Positions 16,702 through 26,334 of a DNA stretch of 64,000 bases are shown here, in pieces. Both the position numbers and the translations under genes were made by a program. Within the stretch, counting starts at the first letter, position 1; the number at the start of each line of letters is the position of its first letter. The notes below the pieces were generated by a model that did not search any database, was not told where the DNA came from, and saw only the letters and a program-made list of their open reading frames with translations. This stretch comes from Sphingomonas montana (GTDB lineage: Bacteria; Pseudomonadota; Alphaproteobacteria; Sphingomonadales; Sphingomonadaceae). The stretch covers positions 1-64,000 of the forward strand of contig NZ_KV887144.1 in assembly GCF_001956315.1 (NCBI RefSeq), given 5' to 3'.

Positions 16702-19155
16702 ATGACATTACTTCCTGAACTTGCCGTCGATCCTGATCCCCGCGCGCGCGTCGCGCTGGCCGGCGTGGCGGGCGTTGCGTTCGCCAGCGCGGCAGCGATC
16801 TGGTGGATGGCGGGCGACCGTCAGGTGGCGACGATCTTTCTGGCGACGCTCGCCTGCATCGTCGCGCTGATATGGTTCACCCGCCGGTTGCGTCCGGCGG
16901 GCGGCGACCGGGCGATACCGGTCAACGACTGGGCCGTGGCGTTCGCGGCGATCGAACAGGATGACGAAGCAGTCGCGATCACCGACCGCGACGGCCATCT
17001 GGTCTGCGCCAATCCCTGTTACGAGGCGTGGTTCGGCGAATTGTCGCCGCCATCCGCCATCCTGTTCGATGCGGACGGCAACGCGCGGCTGACGACCGCC
17101 GGCCGGGCCGCGTGGCGCGACGGCGCCGGCGAGGCGCAGTCGCTGGGGATGCCGGACCGTATCCTGTCGGTGAAGGTGGTTCGGGCCGGGCAGGCGGAGG
17201 ATCATCTGGTCTGGCGGTTCCATCCGCATCGGGCGATCGACCCGGTGCGCGACCTGCTGGCGCTGGTCACCGGCGATCCGGGACGGCGGATGGGCGACGC
17301 GGGCGTGATGGCGGCACTGGTCGATCGCGCCGGCCGCCTGCTGGGTGCCAATCGCGTGTTGTCCGTCCGGGCGCTGGAAGGGGCAGGGGCCGCGGGGGGG
17401 GGCGACGTGGACGCGACCGGCCGACTGTTGACCGATCTGTTGCGGCGTGGGCCCGACGACTGCATCCGGTTCGCAAGCGAGCCCGACGACACCGGCGCAC
17501 TGCGGCTGGTGCAGGTGCCGATTGATCCGGACCGCGACACGAGCCTGTTCCTGATCCTGGACGAAGCCGAAGGGGCCGGCCCGGCGCCGGCCACCGCGGC
17601 GACGTCGGCCGTCCATATCCATAATCTGCTGGGCATGTTGCCGCTGGGCCTCGCGCTGGCGGAACGGGACGGGCGGCTGCTGTTCGTCAATGCGGCGTTC
17701 GAACGCGCGGCTGGACTGCCGCCTGGGCAGACGGTGGTCTATCCCAGCGACCTGGTGGTGAAGGACGACAAGGGCGCGGTGTCGGACGCGGTACGGCGGT
17801 TCGGATCGGGGCGGAAACATTCGGGGGACCTGTCGGTACGGTTGCGCCACCGGCCGGACGAACCCGTATCGCTGACCATTGCGACGGCGCGCGGGCTGGG
17901 CGACGCATCGGTCCTGCTGAGCCTGAAGGATACGACCGAGGAATCGAAGCTGAAACGCCAGGTGGCGCAGGCGACCAAGATGCAGGCGGTCGGCCAGCTG
18001 GCCGGCGGCGTGGCGCATGATTTCAACAACATCCTGACCGCGATCATCGGACATTGCGACCTGATGATGATGCGCCACACGCCCGGCGACAGCGATTATG
18101 ACGATATCCAGCAGATCAAGCATAATTCGAACCGGGCCGCCGGGCTGACCCGGCAACTGCTCGCCTTTTCCCGCCAGCAGACGCTGCGGCCGCAGGTCCT
18201 GCAGTTGCCCGATGTGATTTCGGAGATATCGAACCTGCTGAAGCGCCTGCTCGGTGAAACGGTGACGTTGCAGGTCAAGCATGGCCGCGCGCTTGGCGCG
18301 GTGCGAGCCGATCCGGGGCAGCTGGAACAGGTGATCGTCAACCTGGCGGTGAATGCGCGCGATGCCATGCCGGGGGGCGGCACGCTGACGTTGCAGACCT
18401 ATGGCGTGACCGCGGCGCAGGTCCGCGATCTGGGTTCGGATGTCCTGCCGATCGGCGACTACACCGCGCTGTCGGTGACCGATACCGGCACGGGCATCGC
18501 ACCCGACGTGTTGGGCAAGGTGTTCGAACCATTCTACACCACCAAGGCGGTCGGCAAGGGGACCGGGTTGGGGCTTTCGACGGTCTACGGCATCGTCAAG
18601 CAGTCAGGCGGTTTCATCTTTGCCGATTCGCGGATGGGGGAGGGGACGAGCTTCGTCATCTACCTGCCGGTGCATCTGGCCGACTCCAAGGCGGAGGTGG
18701 TGCTGCCGCTGCCCAAGGAGAAGCCGGCGGAGGTGTGGGGGACGGGCACGATCCTGCTGGTCGAAGACGAGGACATGGTACGCGCGGTGGCGGAACGCGC
18801 GCTGACCCGGCAGGGCTACCGTGTGCTGACCGCGGCGAACGGCGAACTGGCGCTGGAGATGCTGGGGATCGGCACCTGGGGTGCGGGCAACCCCGATCCG
18901 GTGACGATCGACCTGCTGATTTCGGACGTGGTCATGCCGACGATGGACGGGCCGACGATGGTCCGTCATGCGCGCGCCACGCTGCCGCAGCTGCCGATCC
19001 TGTTCATGTCGGGCTATGCCGAGGAGCAGCTGCGCCGTTCGATCGCGATCGATAACGTAGCGTTCCTGCCCAAGCCGTTTTCCGTGCAGCAGCTGGGGCA
19101 GGCCGCGCGTGATGCACTGGGCGTCGCGGTGAAGCCAACCGGACCCTCCCGCTGA
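16702..19155 (+). CDS. cckA: CckA-type hybrid histidine kinase
   Basis: 817 residues. Two N-terminal membrane helices lie at about 12-32 and 39-56. Two PAS domains follow, near 90-130 (ITDRDGHLVCANP) and 303-410. HisKA has the phosphoacceptor His439 in GGVAHDFNNILTAIIGHCDL. The ATPase region has NLAVNARDAMPGGG, GTGIA and TGLGLSTVYG. The C-terminal receiver has phosphoacceptor Asp742 in ISDVVMPTMDG. Layout and the HisKA wording match CckA of Caulobacter, the kinase that feeds phosphate through ChpT to CtrA and CpdR. It is longer than Caulobacter CckA through the PAS region. chpT and ctrA are not in this window. Confidence 0.9.
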   Translation: MTLLPELAVDPDPRARVALAGVAGVAFASAAAIWWMAGDRQVATIFLATLACIVALIWFTRRLRPAGGDRAIPVNDWAVAFAAIEQDDEAVAITDRDGHLVCANPCYEAWFGELSPPSAILFDADGNARLTTAGRAAWRDGAGEAQSLGMPDRILSVKVVRAGQAEDHLVWRFHPHRAIDPVRDLLALVTGDPGRRMGDAGVMAALVDRAGRLLGANRVLSVRALEGAGAAGGGDVDATGRLLTDLLRRGPDDCIRFASEPDDTGALRLVQVPIDPDRDTSLFLILDEAEGAGPAPATAATSAVHIHNLLGMLPLGLALAERDGRLLFVNAAFERAAGLPPGQTVVYPSDLVVKDDKGAVSDAVRRFGSGRKHSGDLSVRLRHRPDEPVSLTIATARGLGDASVLLSLKDTTEESKLKRQVAQATKMQAVGQLAGGVAHDFNNILTAIIGHCDLMMMRHTPGDSDYDDIQQIKHNSNRAAGLTRQLLAFSRQQTLRPQVLQLPDVISEISNLLKRLLGETVTLQVKHGRALGAVRADPGQLEQVIVNLAVNARDAMPGGGTLTLQTYGVTAAQVRDLGSDVLPIGDYTALSVTDTGTGIAPDVLGKVFEPFYTTKAVGKGTGLGLSTVYGIVKQSGGFIFADSRMGEGTSFVIYLPVHLADSKAEVVLPLPKEKPAEVWGTGTILLVEDEDMVRAVAERALTRQGYRVLTAANGELALEMLGIGTWGAGNPDPVTIDLLISDVVMPTMDGPTMVRHARATLPQLPILFMSGYAEEQLRRSIAIDNVAFLPKPFSVQQLGQAARDALGVAVKPTGPSR

Positions 19156-19255
19156 CCGGACATTACGCGTCTATATTGATTTGTCTTAAGCCATACACCC
19201 GGATCCGATACCGAAATGGCTTTGACGCCCGGTTCCGACCTTCTAAAGCGATGGC

Positions 19256-19615
19256 ATGAAGCAACCCCTGTCCGTTCTCATCGTCGAAGACGAACCCCTG
19301 ATCGCGATGATGCTGGAAGACTTCATCGATGCGCTGGGCCATGTGGTGGCAGGCACGGTCGACAACGTGTCCGCCGCGCTCGACCATGTCGATACGGTGC
19401 CATTCGACATGGCGATCCTGGACGTCCACCTGCGCGGCGGCGAAGCCAGCTGGGCGGTCGCCGATGCGCTGGCGGATCGCGGCAAGGCATTCGTGGTCGC
19501 CACCGGCGGCATGATCGACCCGCCCCCCGCCCGGCACGCCGATTGTCCGACATTGCCCAAGCCCTTTACGCTTGACCGGGTGGAAAGCGCGCTGGAGAGC
19601 ATGCGCGCGGACTGA
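19256..19615 (+). CDS. Single-domain response regulator
   Basis: 119 residues, a stand-alone CheY-like receiver without an output domain. The acidic pocket is E11-D12 in VLIVEDEP, the phosphoacceptor is Asp56 in AILDVHLRGG, and the conserved Lys is in LPKPF. An unusual GGMIDPPPARH stretch replaces the usual Ser/Thr switch context (TATGG). It follows cckA by 100 bp on the same strand, possibly with its own promoter in the AT-richer 19160-19200. It could be a phosphate sink or modulator for CckA or for another kinase. It does not look like CpdR or DivK by sequence wording. Confidence 0.88.
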   Translation: MKQPLSVLIVEDEPLIAMMLEDFIDALGHVVAGTVDNVSAALDHVDTVPFDMAILDVHLRGGEASWAVADALADRGKAFVVATGGMIDPPPARHADCPTLPKPFTLDRVESALESMRAD

Positions 19616-19701
19616 CGGCCGCTGGTAACGGGATTTCAGTCGCGGACTGTCCCATGCGTGAATTGGATGGGTCAGGGGCAAGACAAGCGACTTGGTTCAT
19701 C

Positions 19702-19858
19702 CATCCCGGATGTGATCCGGAATCAGGAACAATTAGCTCTGCGTTGGGCACATCTGCCTGTTCATCCGTCATCCTGACGAACGTCATTGTCCATTATCAC
19801 TGCGGTTGTAGCTGGCCCCGGACGAAGTGATAGTGGATCCTGGATCAAGTCCGGGATG
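19702..19858. repeat. Bipartite palindromic repeat between convergent genes
   Basis: The interval 19616-19927 holds no gene. CATCCCGGATGTGATCCGG at 19702-19720 is matched in reverse complement by CTGGATCAAGTCCGGGATG at 19840-19858, about 16 of 19 bases. The left arm also contains its own CCGGAT/ATCCGG hairpin. The element is of the same type as those at 30581 and 55182. Confidence 0.6.
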
Positions 19859-19927
19859 ACGACCGTAATGGCCGGACCCGATCCAAGCTGACTTTACGAC
19901 GGGCCACTGGTGCCCGACAGCAGGCCG

Positions 19928-21280
19928 TTACCGCGCGGCAGTACGGACCTGCGATGCGGCGCTGACCCGCCAGATGCGGTTGCCGACGTCGTCGGCGACG
20001 AGCAAGGCGCCGGTGCGGTCCTTGATGACGCCGACCGGGCGGCCGCGGGCGTCCTCCGTAGGACTAAGGAAATCGGTCAGGACATCGACCGGCTTGCCGG
20101 TCGGCCGACCGTTCACGAAAGGCACGTACACGACCTTGTAGCCGGACATCGGCTTGCGGTTCCAGCTGCCGTGCTGGCCGATGAACGCACCGTTCGCGAA
20201 GCGTGCACCCAGCTTGGCACCGTCCGCAAAGGCGAGGCCCAGCGAGGCGGTGTGCGGCCCGAGCGCATAGTCCGGCCGGACGCTATACTGTCGCATGTCC
20301 TCCGGCGGGGCGGGCGAGCGCTTGTCGATGTAACCGCCCCAATAATAGAAGGGCCAGCCGTAGAAGCCGCCGAATTCGACATGGGTCAGATAGTCGGGGA
20401 CCATGTCGGACCCGAGCTCGTCGCGTTCGTTGACGACGGTGAACAGCTTTTTCGATGTCGGTTCGAACGCCATGCCGACCGGGTTGCGCAAGCCATAGGC
20501 GTAGATGCGGTGCTTGCCGGTGGCGGGGTCGATCTCCCAGATTGCGGCACGGCCTTCTTCGGCGTCCAGGCCGCGTTCGCCGACATTGCTGTTCGACCCG
20601 ATCGACACATACAGCCGCGACCCGTCCGCGCTGGCGACCAGATTCTTCGTCCAGTGATGGTTGATCGGGCCGCCGGGCAGGTCGACGACCTTCACCGGCG
20701 GCGTGTCGATCCGCGTCTGGCCCGGCACATAGGGATAGCGGACGACGGCGTCCGCATTGGCGACGTAGAGATTGCCGCCGACCAACGCCATGCCGAACGG
20801 CGATATCAGTCCGGTGAGCAGCGTGGAACGGCTTTCGGCGACGCCGTCGCCGTTCGCGTCGCGCAGCAGGGTGATACGGTTGGCGCTGGGCACCTTGGCC
20901 CCGGCGCGGCCCATGACCATCGACTGGACGATATTGCGGACGCTCTTCTTTTCGCCGGGCTTGGGAGGCGCATTTGTTTCGGCGACCAGCACGTCACCGT
21001 TCGGCAGCAGCAGCATCCAGCGCGGATGATCGAGTCCGGCGGCGAAATCGTTGACGGCCAGGCCTGACGCGGGCGTGGGGGCCTCACCCTGTTTCCAGCC
21101 GACCGCCGGGGCGATCTTCACGGTGGGGAAGAAGGACGTCGTCGGATCCGGGATTTCGGGCTTCGTACCCTGCGTCTGCGCCAGATCCAGCTTAGCGGTG
21201 GTGCCGCGCGTCAGCCAGTAGAGGAGGCCGCCGCCGGCGACCAGCAGCAGGACGATGACGGCGAGGATACGGTTGCGCAC
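19928..21280 (-). CDS. Membrane-anchored PQQ-type sugar (sorbosone) dehydrogenase-like protein
   Basis: 450 residues. An N-terminal anchor (residues 5-22) puts the body in the periplasm. The beta-propeller resembles soluble glucose/sorbosone dehydrogenases: LDHPRWMLLLPNGDVLVAE, INHHWTKNLVAS with the His of the active site, YAYGLRNPVGMAFEP, and NERDELGSDMVPDYLTHV. These features define the PQQ-dependent aldose-sugar dehydrogenase class, which oxidises sugars and passes electrons to the respiratory chain. The real substrate is unknown. No PQQ synthesis genes are seen here. It lies 84 bp beyond corC on the same strand, so read-through is possible. Confidence 0.87.
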   Translation of the reverse strand: MRNRILAVIVLLLVAGGGLLYWLTRGTTAKLDLAQTQGTKPEIPDPTTSFFPTVKIAPAVGWKQGEAPTPASGLAVNDFAAGLDHPRWMLLLPNGDVLVAETNAPPKPGEKKSVRNIVQSMVMGRAGAKVPSANRITLLRDANGDGVAESRSTLLTGLISPFGMALVGGNLYVANADAVVRYPYVPGQTRIDTPPVKVVDLPGGPINHHWTKNLVASADGSRLYVSIGSNSNVGERGLDAEEGRAAIWEIDPATGKHRIYAYGLRNPVGMAFEPTSKKLFTVVNERDELGSDMVPDYLTHVEFGGFYGWPFYYWGGYIDKRSPAPPEDMRQYSVRPDYALGPHTASLGLAFADGAKLGARFANGAFIGQHGSWNRKPMSGYKVVYVPFVNGRPTGKPVDVLTDFLSPTEDARGRPVGVIKDRTGALLVADDVGNRIWRVSAASQVRTAAR

Positions 21281-21364
21281 GGGCGTGGCCTTCCAGGCGA
21301 GAGACGGTCTTTGAGACGATAACGATCGGGGGGCCGGCCGAGATGCATGCGCCCGGAGCCGGGG

Positions 21365-22258
21365 TCAGTCCTGGTCCACCACCGGATCGACCGGAGGATG
21401 GAGCCTGAGCCGATGGATTCGCTTGGTATCGCCCGCGGTCACTTCCAACCGCCAGCCGCTGGGGTGGAGGATGGTTTCGCCCGGCTGCGGAACGTGGCCG
21501 GCCAGCGCGGAGGCGAGGCCGCCGAGCGTGTCGACATCCTCGTCCGTATCGACCAGCCGCGGATCGATGATCGCGATATCTTCCAATTCGGCGCGGGCAT
21601 CGGCATCCCACATCCCGTCGTCGAGCTGGACGAACAGCGCGTCGGCCGCCTCGTCATGCTCGTCCTCAATATCGCCGACGATCTCCTCCATCAGGTCCTC
21701 GATCGTGACGAGGCCTTCCGTGCCGCTATATTCGTCCACGACGATCGCCAGATGGGTACGCGACGAGCGCATCTCGGCAAGCAGGTCCAGCACACCCATC
21801 GACTCGGGCACATAGCGCGGTTCGCGCAGCAGCCCAGTCAGGTCGGTCGGGGGCGCGGCACCGGATGCGAGGATGGCGAACACATCCTTGACGTGGACCA
21901 TGCCGACGACATGGTCGAGATTGCCCCGGTAGACGGGCAGGCGGCTGTGGCCGGCATCGGCGAAGGCGGCGACGAGATCGGGAAAGGAGATCGTTTCGGC
22001 GACCGCGATGATGTCCGCCCGCGGCACGCCGATCTCGCGGACCGTCCGCTCGCCGAAATGCAGTAGGTTGCGCAGCATCTGCCGTTCGACGGAGGACAGG
22101 TCGCCCGGATCGGGGCGGGCGCCACCATCCTCATGATCCTCGATCGCTTCCTCAATCTGATCGCGCAGCGTCGGTTCGCTGTCCTCGCCGAACAGGAGAT
22201 TGCGGAGACCGGACCACAGGCGGCCACCGGTCTCGTTGCTACTGGAATAGTCTGGCAT
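21365..22258 (-). CDS. corC: CorC/HlyC family CBS-domain protein
   Basis: 297 residues from ATG 22258 (MPDYSSSNETGG). The frame is open further upstream without coding character. Two CBS domains follow the acidic N-terminus (VPRADIIAV, then MRSSRTHLAIVVDEYSG). A C-terminal CorC_HlyC domain follows at about residues 205-290. There is no membrane domain, so it is the short cytoplasmic CorC type linked to magnesium and cobalt efflux. It is the last gene of the run miaB, phoH, ybeY, corC. In many alphaproteobacteria lnt follows here, but a PQQ dehydrogenase occupies that place. Confidence 0.92.
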   Translation of the reverse strand: MPDYSSSNETGGRLWSGLRNLLFGEDSEPTLRDQIEEAIEDHEDGGARPDPGDLSSVERQMLRNLLHFGERTVREIGVPRADIIAVAETISFPDLVAAFADAGHSRLPVYRGNLDHVVGMVHVKDVFAILASGAAPPTDLTGLLREPRYVPESMGVLDLLAEMRSSRTHLAIVVDEYSGTEGLVTIEDLMEEIVGDIEDEHDEAADALFVQLDDGMWDADARAELEDIAIIDPRLVDTDEDVDTLGGLASALAGHVPQPGETILHPSGWRLEVTAGDTKRIHRLRLHPPVDPVVDQD

Positions 22259-22408
22259 GGGGTGGGGAGGGGTCCTGGGTTGCGGTCGCATAATCCTAGC
22301 GCGGAATGGAGCGCTGTCGCTATCGCGATGATGAGCGGGCGGAACGATTTCTGGTTGAGCCTTCTCCCGCCCATTGAGGGAGGGGCTCATAAACAAGGCG
22401 TTGCGCGC

Positions 22409-22918
22409 TCAGTCGTCGGCGATGGCGTAGGGGTCGTCGATGCCGATCGCGGCCAGGGCGACGCGTTCGACAGCTTCCATCGTGTCGCCGGCCGCCTCGT
22501 TGACATGGTCGAAGCCGAGCAGGTGGAGCGTGCCGTGGACGATGAGGTGGCTGGCGTGGACTTCGACCGGCACGCCGCGCTCGACCGCTTCGCGCGCGCA
22601 GACGCCGGACGCGAGCACGATATCGCCCAGCAGGACTTCGCCGTCGTCGGTGTTGGCGAGCGCCGGCAGCAGGTCGGGCTGGACCATCGGAAAGCTCAGG
22701 ACGTTCGTCGGCCGATCCTTGGCACGGTAGCTGGCATTCAGGCCCTGCACTTCGTCATCGTCGGTGAAGCGGACCGAAACCTCGATCAGCGCTTCGGCAT
22801 CGATCAGTTCGCCGTACGAGCTGTGGCGTAGCGCGGTGCGGACAGCGCGGTCGGCCAGCGCCTGCCAATCGGTGGTGCCGGACCAGCCGTCTTCGGGGGA
22901 GATGGCGACTTCGATCAT
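22409..22918 (-). CDS. ybeY: Endoribonuclease YbeY, rRNA maturation factor
   Basis: 169 residues. The UPF0054 zinc site H-x3-H-x5-H appears as HLIVHGTLHLLGFDH, preceded by RAKDRPTNVLSFP. YbeY takes part in 16S rRNA 3'-end maturation and ribosome quality control. It starts 31 bp after the phoH stop, and the two are functionally linked in many bacteria. The stop is 150 bp before corC, in a gap carrying a small hairpin-like CTCCCGCC...GGGAGG. Confidence 0.95.
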   Translation of the reverse strand: MIEVAISPEDGWSGTTDWQALADRAVRTALRHSSYGELIDAEALIEVSVRFTDDDEVQGLNASYRAKDRPTNVLSFPMVQPDLLPALANTDDGEVLLGDIVLASGVCAREAVERGVPVEVHASHLIVHGTLHLLGFDHVNEAAGDTMEAVERVALAAIGIDDPYAIADD

Positions 22919-22948
22919 GCGGCGGTCCGATGCAAATCGCAGAATGCC

Positions 22949-23947
22949 TCACGCATCGTCGGGGCCTTCATAGGCCTGGACGATGCGGCCGACGATCGGG
23001 TGGCGGACGACGTCGGCCGCGCCGAAGCGGACCGTGCCGATGCCCTCCAGACCTTCCAGCCGGCGGACGGCGTCGGCAAGGCCCGACTGTCCCACGCCGG
23101 GCAGATCGATCTGGCGGGGGTCGCCGCACACGACCATGCGGCTGTTCATGCCGAACCGGGTCAGGAACATCTTCATCTGCGCGATGGTGGTGTTCTGCGC
23201 CTCGTCCAGAATGATGAACGCATCGGACAGCGTGCGACCGCGCATGAAGGCGATCGGCGCGATCTCGATCTCCCCGCTGGCGATGCGGCGTTCGACCTGC
23301 TCGGTGGGCAGCATGTCGTACAGCGCGTCGTAGAGCGGGCGGAGATAGGGATCGACCTTCTCCTTCATATCGCCCGGCAGGAAGCCGAGCCGCTCGCCGG
23401 CCTCCACCGCGGGGCGCGACAGGATCAGCCGCTGGACCGATCCGTTGATGAGTTGCTGCACCGCCTGTGCGACCGCCAGATAGGTCTTGCCGGTGCCCGC
23501 CGGCCCGAGCGCAAAGATCACGTCGTCGCGGCCGAGCGATTCCATATAGCCGATCTGCGTGCCGGTGCGCGGCACGATCGTCTTCTTGCGCGTGCGGATC
23601 ATGACCGGGGGGGTGTCGCCCGCATCGGCGCGGATGATCCCTTCCAGCGTCGGTTCGGCCGACATCTGGATCACGCCGTCCACCATGCCGGGATCGACAT
23701 CCTGCCCCTGCACGATGCGATTGTAGAGGCCGGTCAGGATTTCACGCGCGCGCGCGGCGGCCTCGGCCTCGCCCTCGATCTGGATCTTGTTGCCGCGCGC
23801 GGACATGTAGACGCCCAGCTTGCTTTCGATCGCGATCAGATTCTGGTCATATTGCCCGAACAGCCGGCCGAGCAGCTGCGGCTTGTCGAACAGGATTTCG
23901 ATGCGGGCGCGCTCACCCGCGCGGGCTTGCACCGGCTTACGCGACAT
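22949..23947 (-). CDS. ybeZ: PhoH-like ATPase (YbeZ)
   Basis: 332 residues from ATG 23947 (MSRKPVQARAG). A GTG at 23953 could add two residues. The N-terminal part is KH-like. The PhoH NTPase core has Walker A ALGPAGTGKTYLA, LSRPAVEAGERLGFLPGD, and Walker B FIILDEAQNTT, then GDPRQIDLP. YbeZ proteins act with YbeY in RNA processing; the ATPase may be a helicase. It sits directly upstream of ybeY in the same operon. Confidence 0.95.
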   Translation of the reverse strand: MSRKPVQARAGERARIEILFDKPQLLGRLFGQYDQNLIAIESKLGVYMSARGNKIQIEGEAEAAARAREILTGLYNRIVQGQDVDPGMVDGVIQMSAEPTLEGIIRADAGDTPPVMIRTRKKTIVPRTGTQIGYMESLGRDDVIFALGPAGTGKTYLAVAQAVQQLINGSVQRLILSRPAVEAGERLGFLPGDMKEKVDPYLRPLYDALYDMLPTEQVERRIASGEIEIAPIAFMRGRTLSDAFIILDEAQNTTIAQMKMFLTRFGMNSRMVVCGDPRQIDLPGVGQSGLADAVRRLEGLEGIGTVRFGAADVVRHPIVGRIVQAYEGPDDA

Positions 23948-24107
23948 GGACACTCGTCATCTGCGTCTCGCTCCCTCGGCCGCCGGGGATTCCGGTTCGG
24001 CCCGATACTAGCCGAGATGGGGGGTGGGGGGGAGATTGGAAAGATGGGCGTGGGTGATTTGGTTTTGGGTGGTATCTTGGTCACTCCCCTTCACAGGAGG
24101 GCTCAAG

Positions 24108-25424
24108 TCAGATGAGCGCCACCCCACCTACGCTGTTGGGGCCGGCGGAGACGATCCGGACGTCGAGCATCGCGCCGACGGGGGCGTCGGTTTCGAGGTG
24201 GACCGATTGCAGCCAGGGCGACTTGCCGATCCGCTGGCCCGGCTTGCGGCCGTCGCGCTCGATCAGGATGCGCGTAGCCCGGCCGACCGTGGCGGCGTTG
24301 AACGCGGTCGCCTGTTCCCAGATCAGCGCCTGGAGCGCGTGCAATCGGGTGTCCATGACATGTTCGGGCACGGCCCCGTCCATGCTGGCGGCGGGCGTGC
24401 CGGGGCGCGGGCTGTATTTGAAGCTGTAGGCCTGCGCATGGCCGACCTGGCGGACGAGATCGAGCGTCGCTTCGAAGTCCGTGTCGGTCTCGCCCGGGAA
24501 ACCGACGATGAAGTCGCCCGAAACCGCGATGTCGGGCCGTGCGGCGCGGACCCGGTCGAGGATGCGGAGGTAGCTGTCGCGGCTGTGGCTGCGGTTCATC
24601 GCCCGCAGGATGCGATCGGACCCGGCCTGAACGGGCAAATGCAGGAACGGCATCAGCTTTTCGACATCGCGGTGCGCGTCGATCAGGCCCTGCGTCATGT
24701 CGTTCGGGTGGCTGGTGGTGTAGCGGATCCGTTCCAGCCCCGGCAGCCGATCGAGTGCGACGATCAGCGCGTCGAGCCCGCCGGGTGCGCCCCTGGCATC
24801 GGTGCCGGTCCAGGCGTTGACGTTCTGCCCCAGCAGCGTGATCTCCCGCGCGCCGGCGTCCACCAGCGCGCGTGCCTCGTCCATGACCTGGCCCCAGGGG
24901 CGCGAGATTTCGGCGCCGCGGGTGTAGGGCACGACGCAGTAGGTGCAGAATTTGTCGCAGCCCTCCTGCACGGTCAGGAACGCGCTCGGCCCCTGGCGAC
25001 GGCGAACGGGCAGCTGTGCGAACTTCGACAGTGCCGGCATGTCGGTGTCGATCGCGCGCGTGCCGGCGCTGGCCTGGGCCACCATGGCGGGCAGGCGGTG
25101 ATAGGCCTGTGGGCCGACGACGATATCGACGGTCGGCGCGCGGCGTGGAATCTCCGCCCCCTCCGCCTGGGCGACGCAGCCGGCGACCGCGATCATCGGC
25201 GTGCTGCCGTCGGCGCGTTTCAGGCGGCCGATGTCGGAATAGACCTTTTCCGCAGCGCGTTCGCGGATGTGGCAGGTATTGAGCACGACGAGGTCCGCCT
25301 CGCCCGGTTCCGCCGTCGCGGTCAGGCCCTCCGCCTCCAGCATTTCCGCCATGCGGGTGCCGTCATAGGCGTTCATCTGGCAGCCGAAGGACTTGACGTG
25401 GAAGGAGCGGGGTGGGGCGTTCAT
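24108..25424 (-). CDS. miaB: tRNA-2-methylthio-N6-dimethylallyladenosine synthase
   Basis: 438 residues. The N-terminal UPF0004 domain carries the three cysteines of the auxiliary cluster ([25 protein letters not shown]). The radical-SAM motif is CDKFCTYC, and a TRAM domain closes the protein. MiaB adds the methylthio group to i6A37 in tRNAs reading U-starting codons. The start ATG overlaps the stop of the plsC-like gene by 4 bp, so translation is coupled. It needs Fe-S supply, in keeping with nfuA in the same run. Confidence 0.97.
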   Translation of the reverse strand: MNAPPRSFHVKSFGCQMNAYDGTRMAEMLEAEGLTATAEPGEADLVVLNTCHIRERAAEKVYSDIGRLKRADGSTPMIAVAGCVAQAEGAEIPRRAPTVDIVVGPQAYHRLPAMVAQASAGTRAIDTDMPALSKFAQLPVRRRQGPSAFLTVQEGCDKFCTYCVVPYTRGAEISRPWGQVMDEARALVDAGAREITLLGQNVNAWTGTDARGAPGGLDALIVALDRLPGLERIRYTTSHPNDMTQGLIDAHRDVEKLMPFLHLPVQAGSDRILRAMNRSHSRDSYLRILDRVRAARPDIAVSGDFIVGFPGETDTDFEATLDLVRQVGHAQAYSFKYSPRPGTPAASMDGAVPEHVMDTRLHALQALIWEQATAFNAATVGRATRILIERDGRKPGQRIGKSPWLQSVHLETDAPVGAMLDVRIVSAGPNSVGGVALI

Positions 25425-26308
25425 CCCGGCGCTATAGGCGAGCCGGGGGAGAGGGGGTAGCCCCGGTCGCCGAGCGCCGCGTCGATCGCGGCCTGCGCCG
25501 CGGCGGCAAGCTGCTTGCGGTCGGCGGAGGGCGCGAGCGGTGCCAGGAAACGCAGCGTTACGGCCAAGCGCCCGGCACGACCGATCAGCCGCCGGGCGAC
25601 GGCGAGCGCGGTCTCATCCTGTGCCCAGGCGATTTCGGTGGCGGCGGTGCCATAGTCGATCGCGACCGGCTGGACGACCACGCCAGCCGCCGGCGCGGCC
25701 CCGAACAGCGCGGCGCGGAACGGCAGCAGGGTGCGTCCGTCGTCGACGGTGCCTTCGGGAAACAGCGTGGCGGGGCGACCGGTGGCGAGTGCGGCGGCGA
25801 GCGCATCGGCCTGCGACCGGGCGGCAGCGCGGCTGGTGCGGGCGATGAAGATCGTGCCCCCGACCCGCGCCAGCCAGCCGACAACCGGCCATGCCGCAAC
25901 GCTGTCCTTCGACACGAACGCCGTACCGGTCGCGCCACCCATCGCCAATATGTCGAACCAGGACAGGTGGTTCGCGACGTAGAGGACATTTGCGGGGAGC
26001 GGTGTCCCCTCGACGGTCACGTCCGCGCCGAGCACGCGCGCTGCGCCCTTGAGAAAGCGGCGTACCCAGGTCAGCGGCGTGCCGGCGACCCGGGCAATGC
26101 CGTACCCGACGAGGCAGTAGAGAAGGAAGCCGATCAGCATGCCGACCCGCAGGACGATGCGGAAAATGATGGTGAGATTGGTCGACTGCGCGAGTCGTTC
26201 GCCATCGTCCCGGCGCAGGCCGGCACCGCGATCCGGCTTGGAGGGCCGCCCGACCGGCGGGAGGTCCCGGCCTTCGCCGGAATGACGGTCCGGAGGCGGG
26301 CTGGTCAT
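25421..26308 (-). CDS. plsC: Lysophospholipid acyltransferase (PlsC family)
   Basis: 295 residues from ATG 26308, which has AAGGAAAG just upstream. The PlsC motifs are clear: NHLSWFDIL (HX4D type), GGTIFIAR and FPEGTVDDG. One hydrophobic segment ([18 protein letters not shown]) anchors the protein to the inner membrane, where it acylates lysophosphatidic acid. Residues of about 7-37 from this start are encoded by a palindromic intergenic element (26201-26290) and do not look like PlsC. Translation may instead begin at ATG 26140 (239 residues) or at a TTG at 26338 touching the fur stop. It overlaps miaB by 4 bp. Confidence 0.85.
   Translation of the reverse strand: MTSPPPDRHSGEGRDLPPVGRPSKPDRGAGLRRDDGERLAQSTNLTIIFRIVLRVGMLIGFLLYCLVGYGIARVAGTPLTWVRRFLKGAARVLGADVTVEGTPLPANVLYVANHLSWFDILAMGGATGTAFVSKDSVAAWPVVGWLARVGGTIFIARTSRAAARSQADALAAALATGRPATLFPEGTVDDGRTLLPFRAALFGAAPAAGVVVQPVAIDYGTAATEIAWAQDETALAVARRLIGRAGRLAVTLRFLAPLAPSADRKQLAAAAQAAIDAALGDRGYPLSPGSPIAPG
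26201..26290. repeat. Bipartite palindromic element inside the plsC 5' region
   Basis: Two small hairpins, CCGGC/GCCGG at 26210-26223 and again at 26267-26280, lie in inverted orientation and are flanked by CGTCCC-like and GGAATGACGG-like ends. This is the usual make-up of the dispersed intergenic repeats of this genome. It is translated in frame by the plsC-like gene if ATG 26308 is used. Confidence 0.6.
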
Positions 26309-26334
26309 CTTTCCTTGGTCACCGCCAAGCCCAT

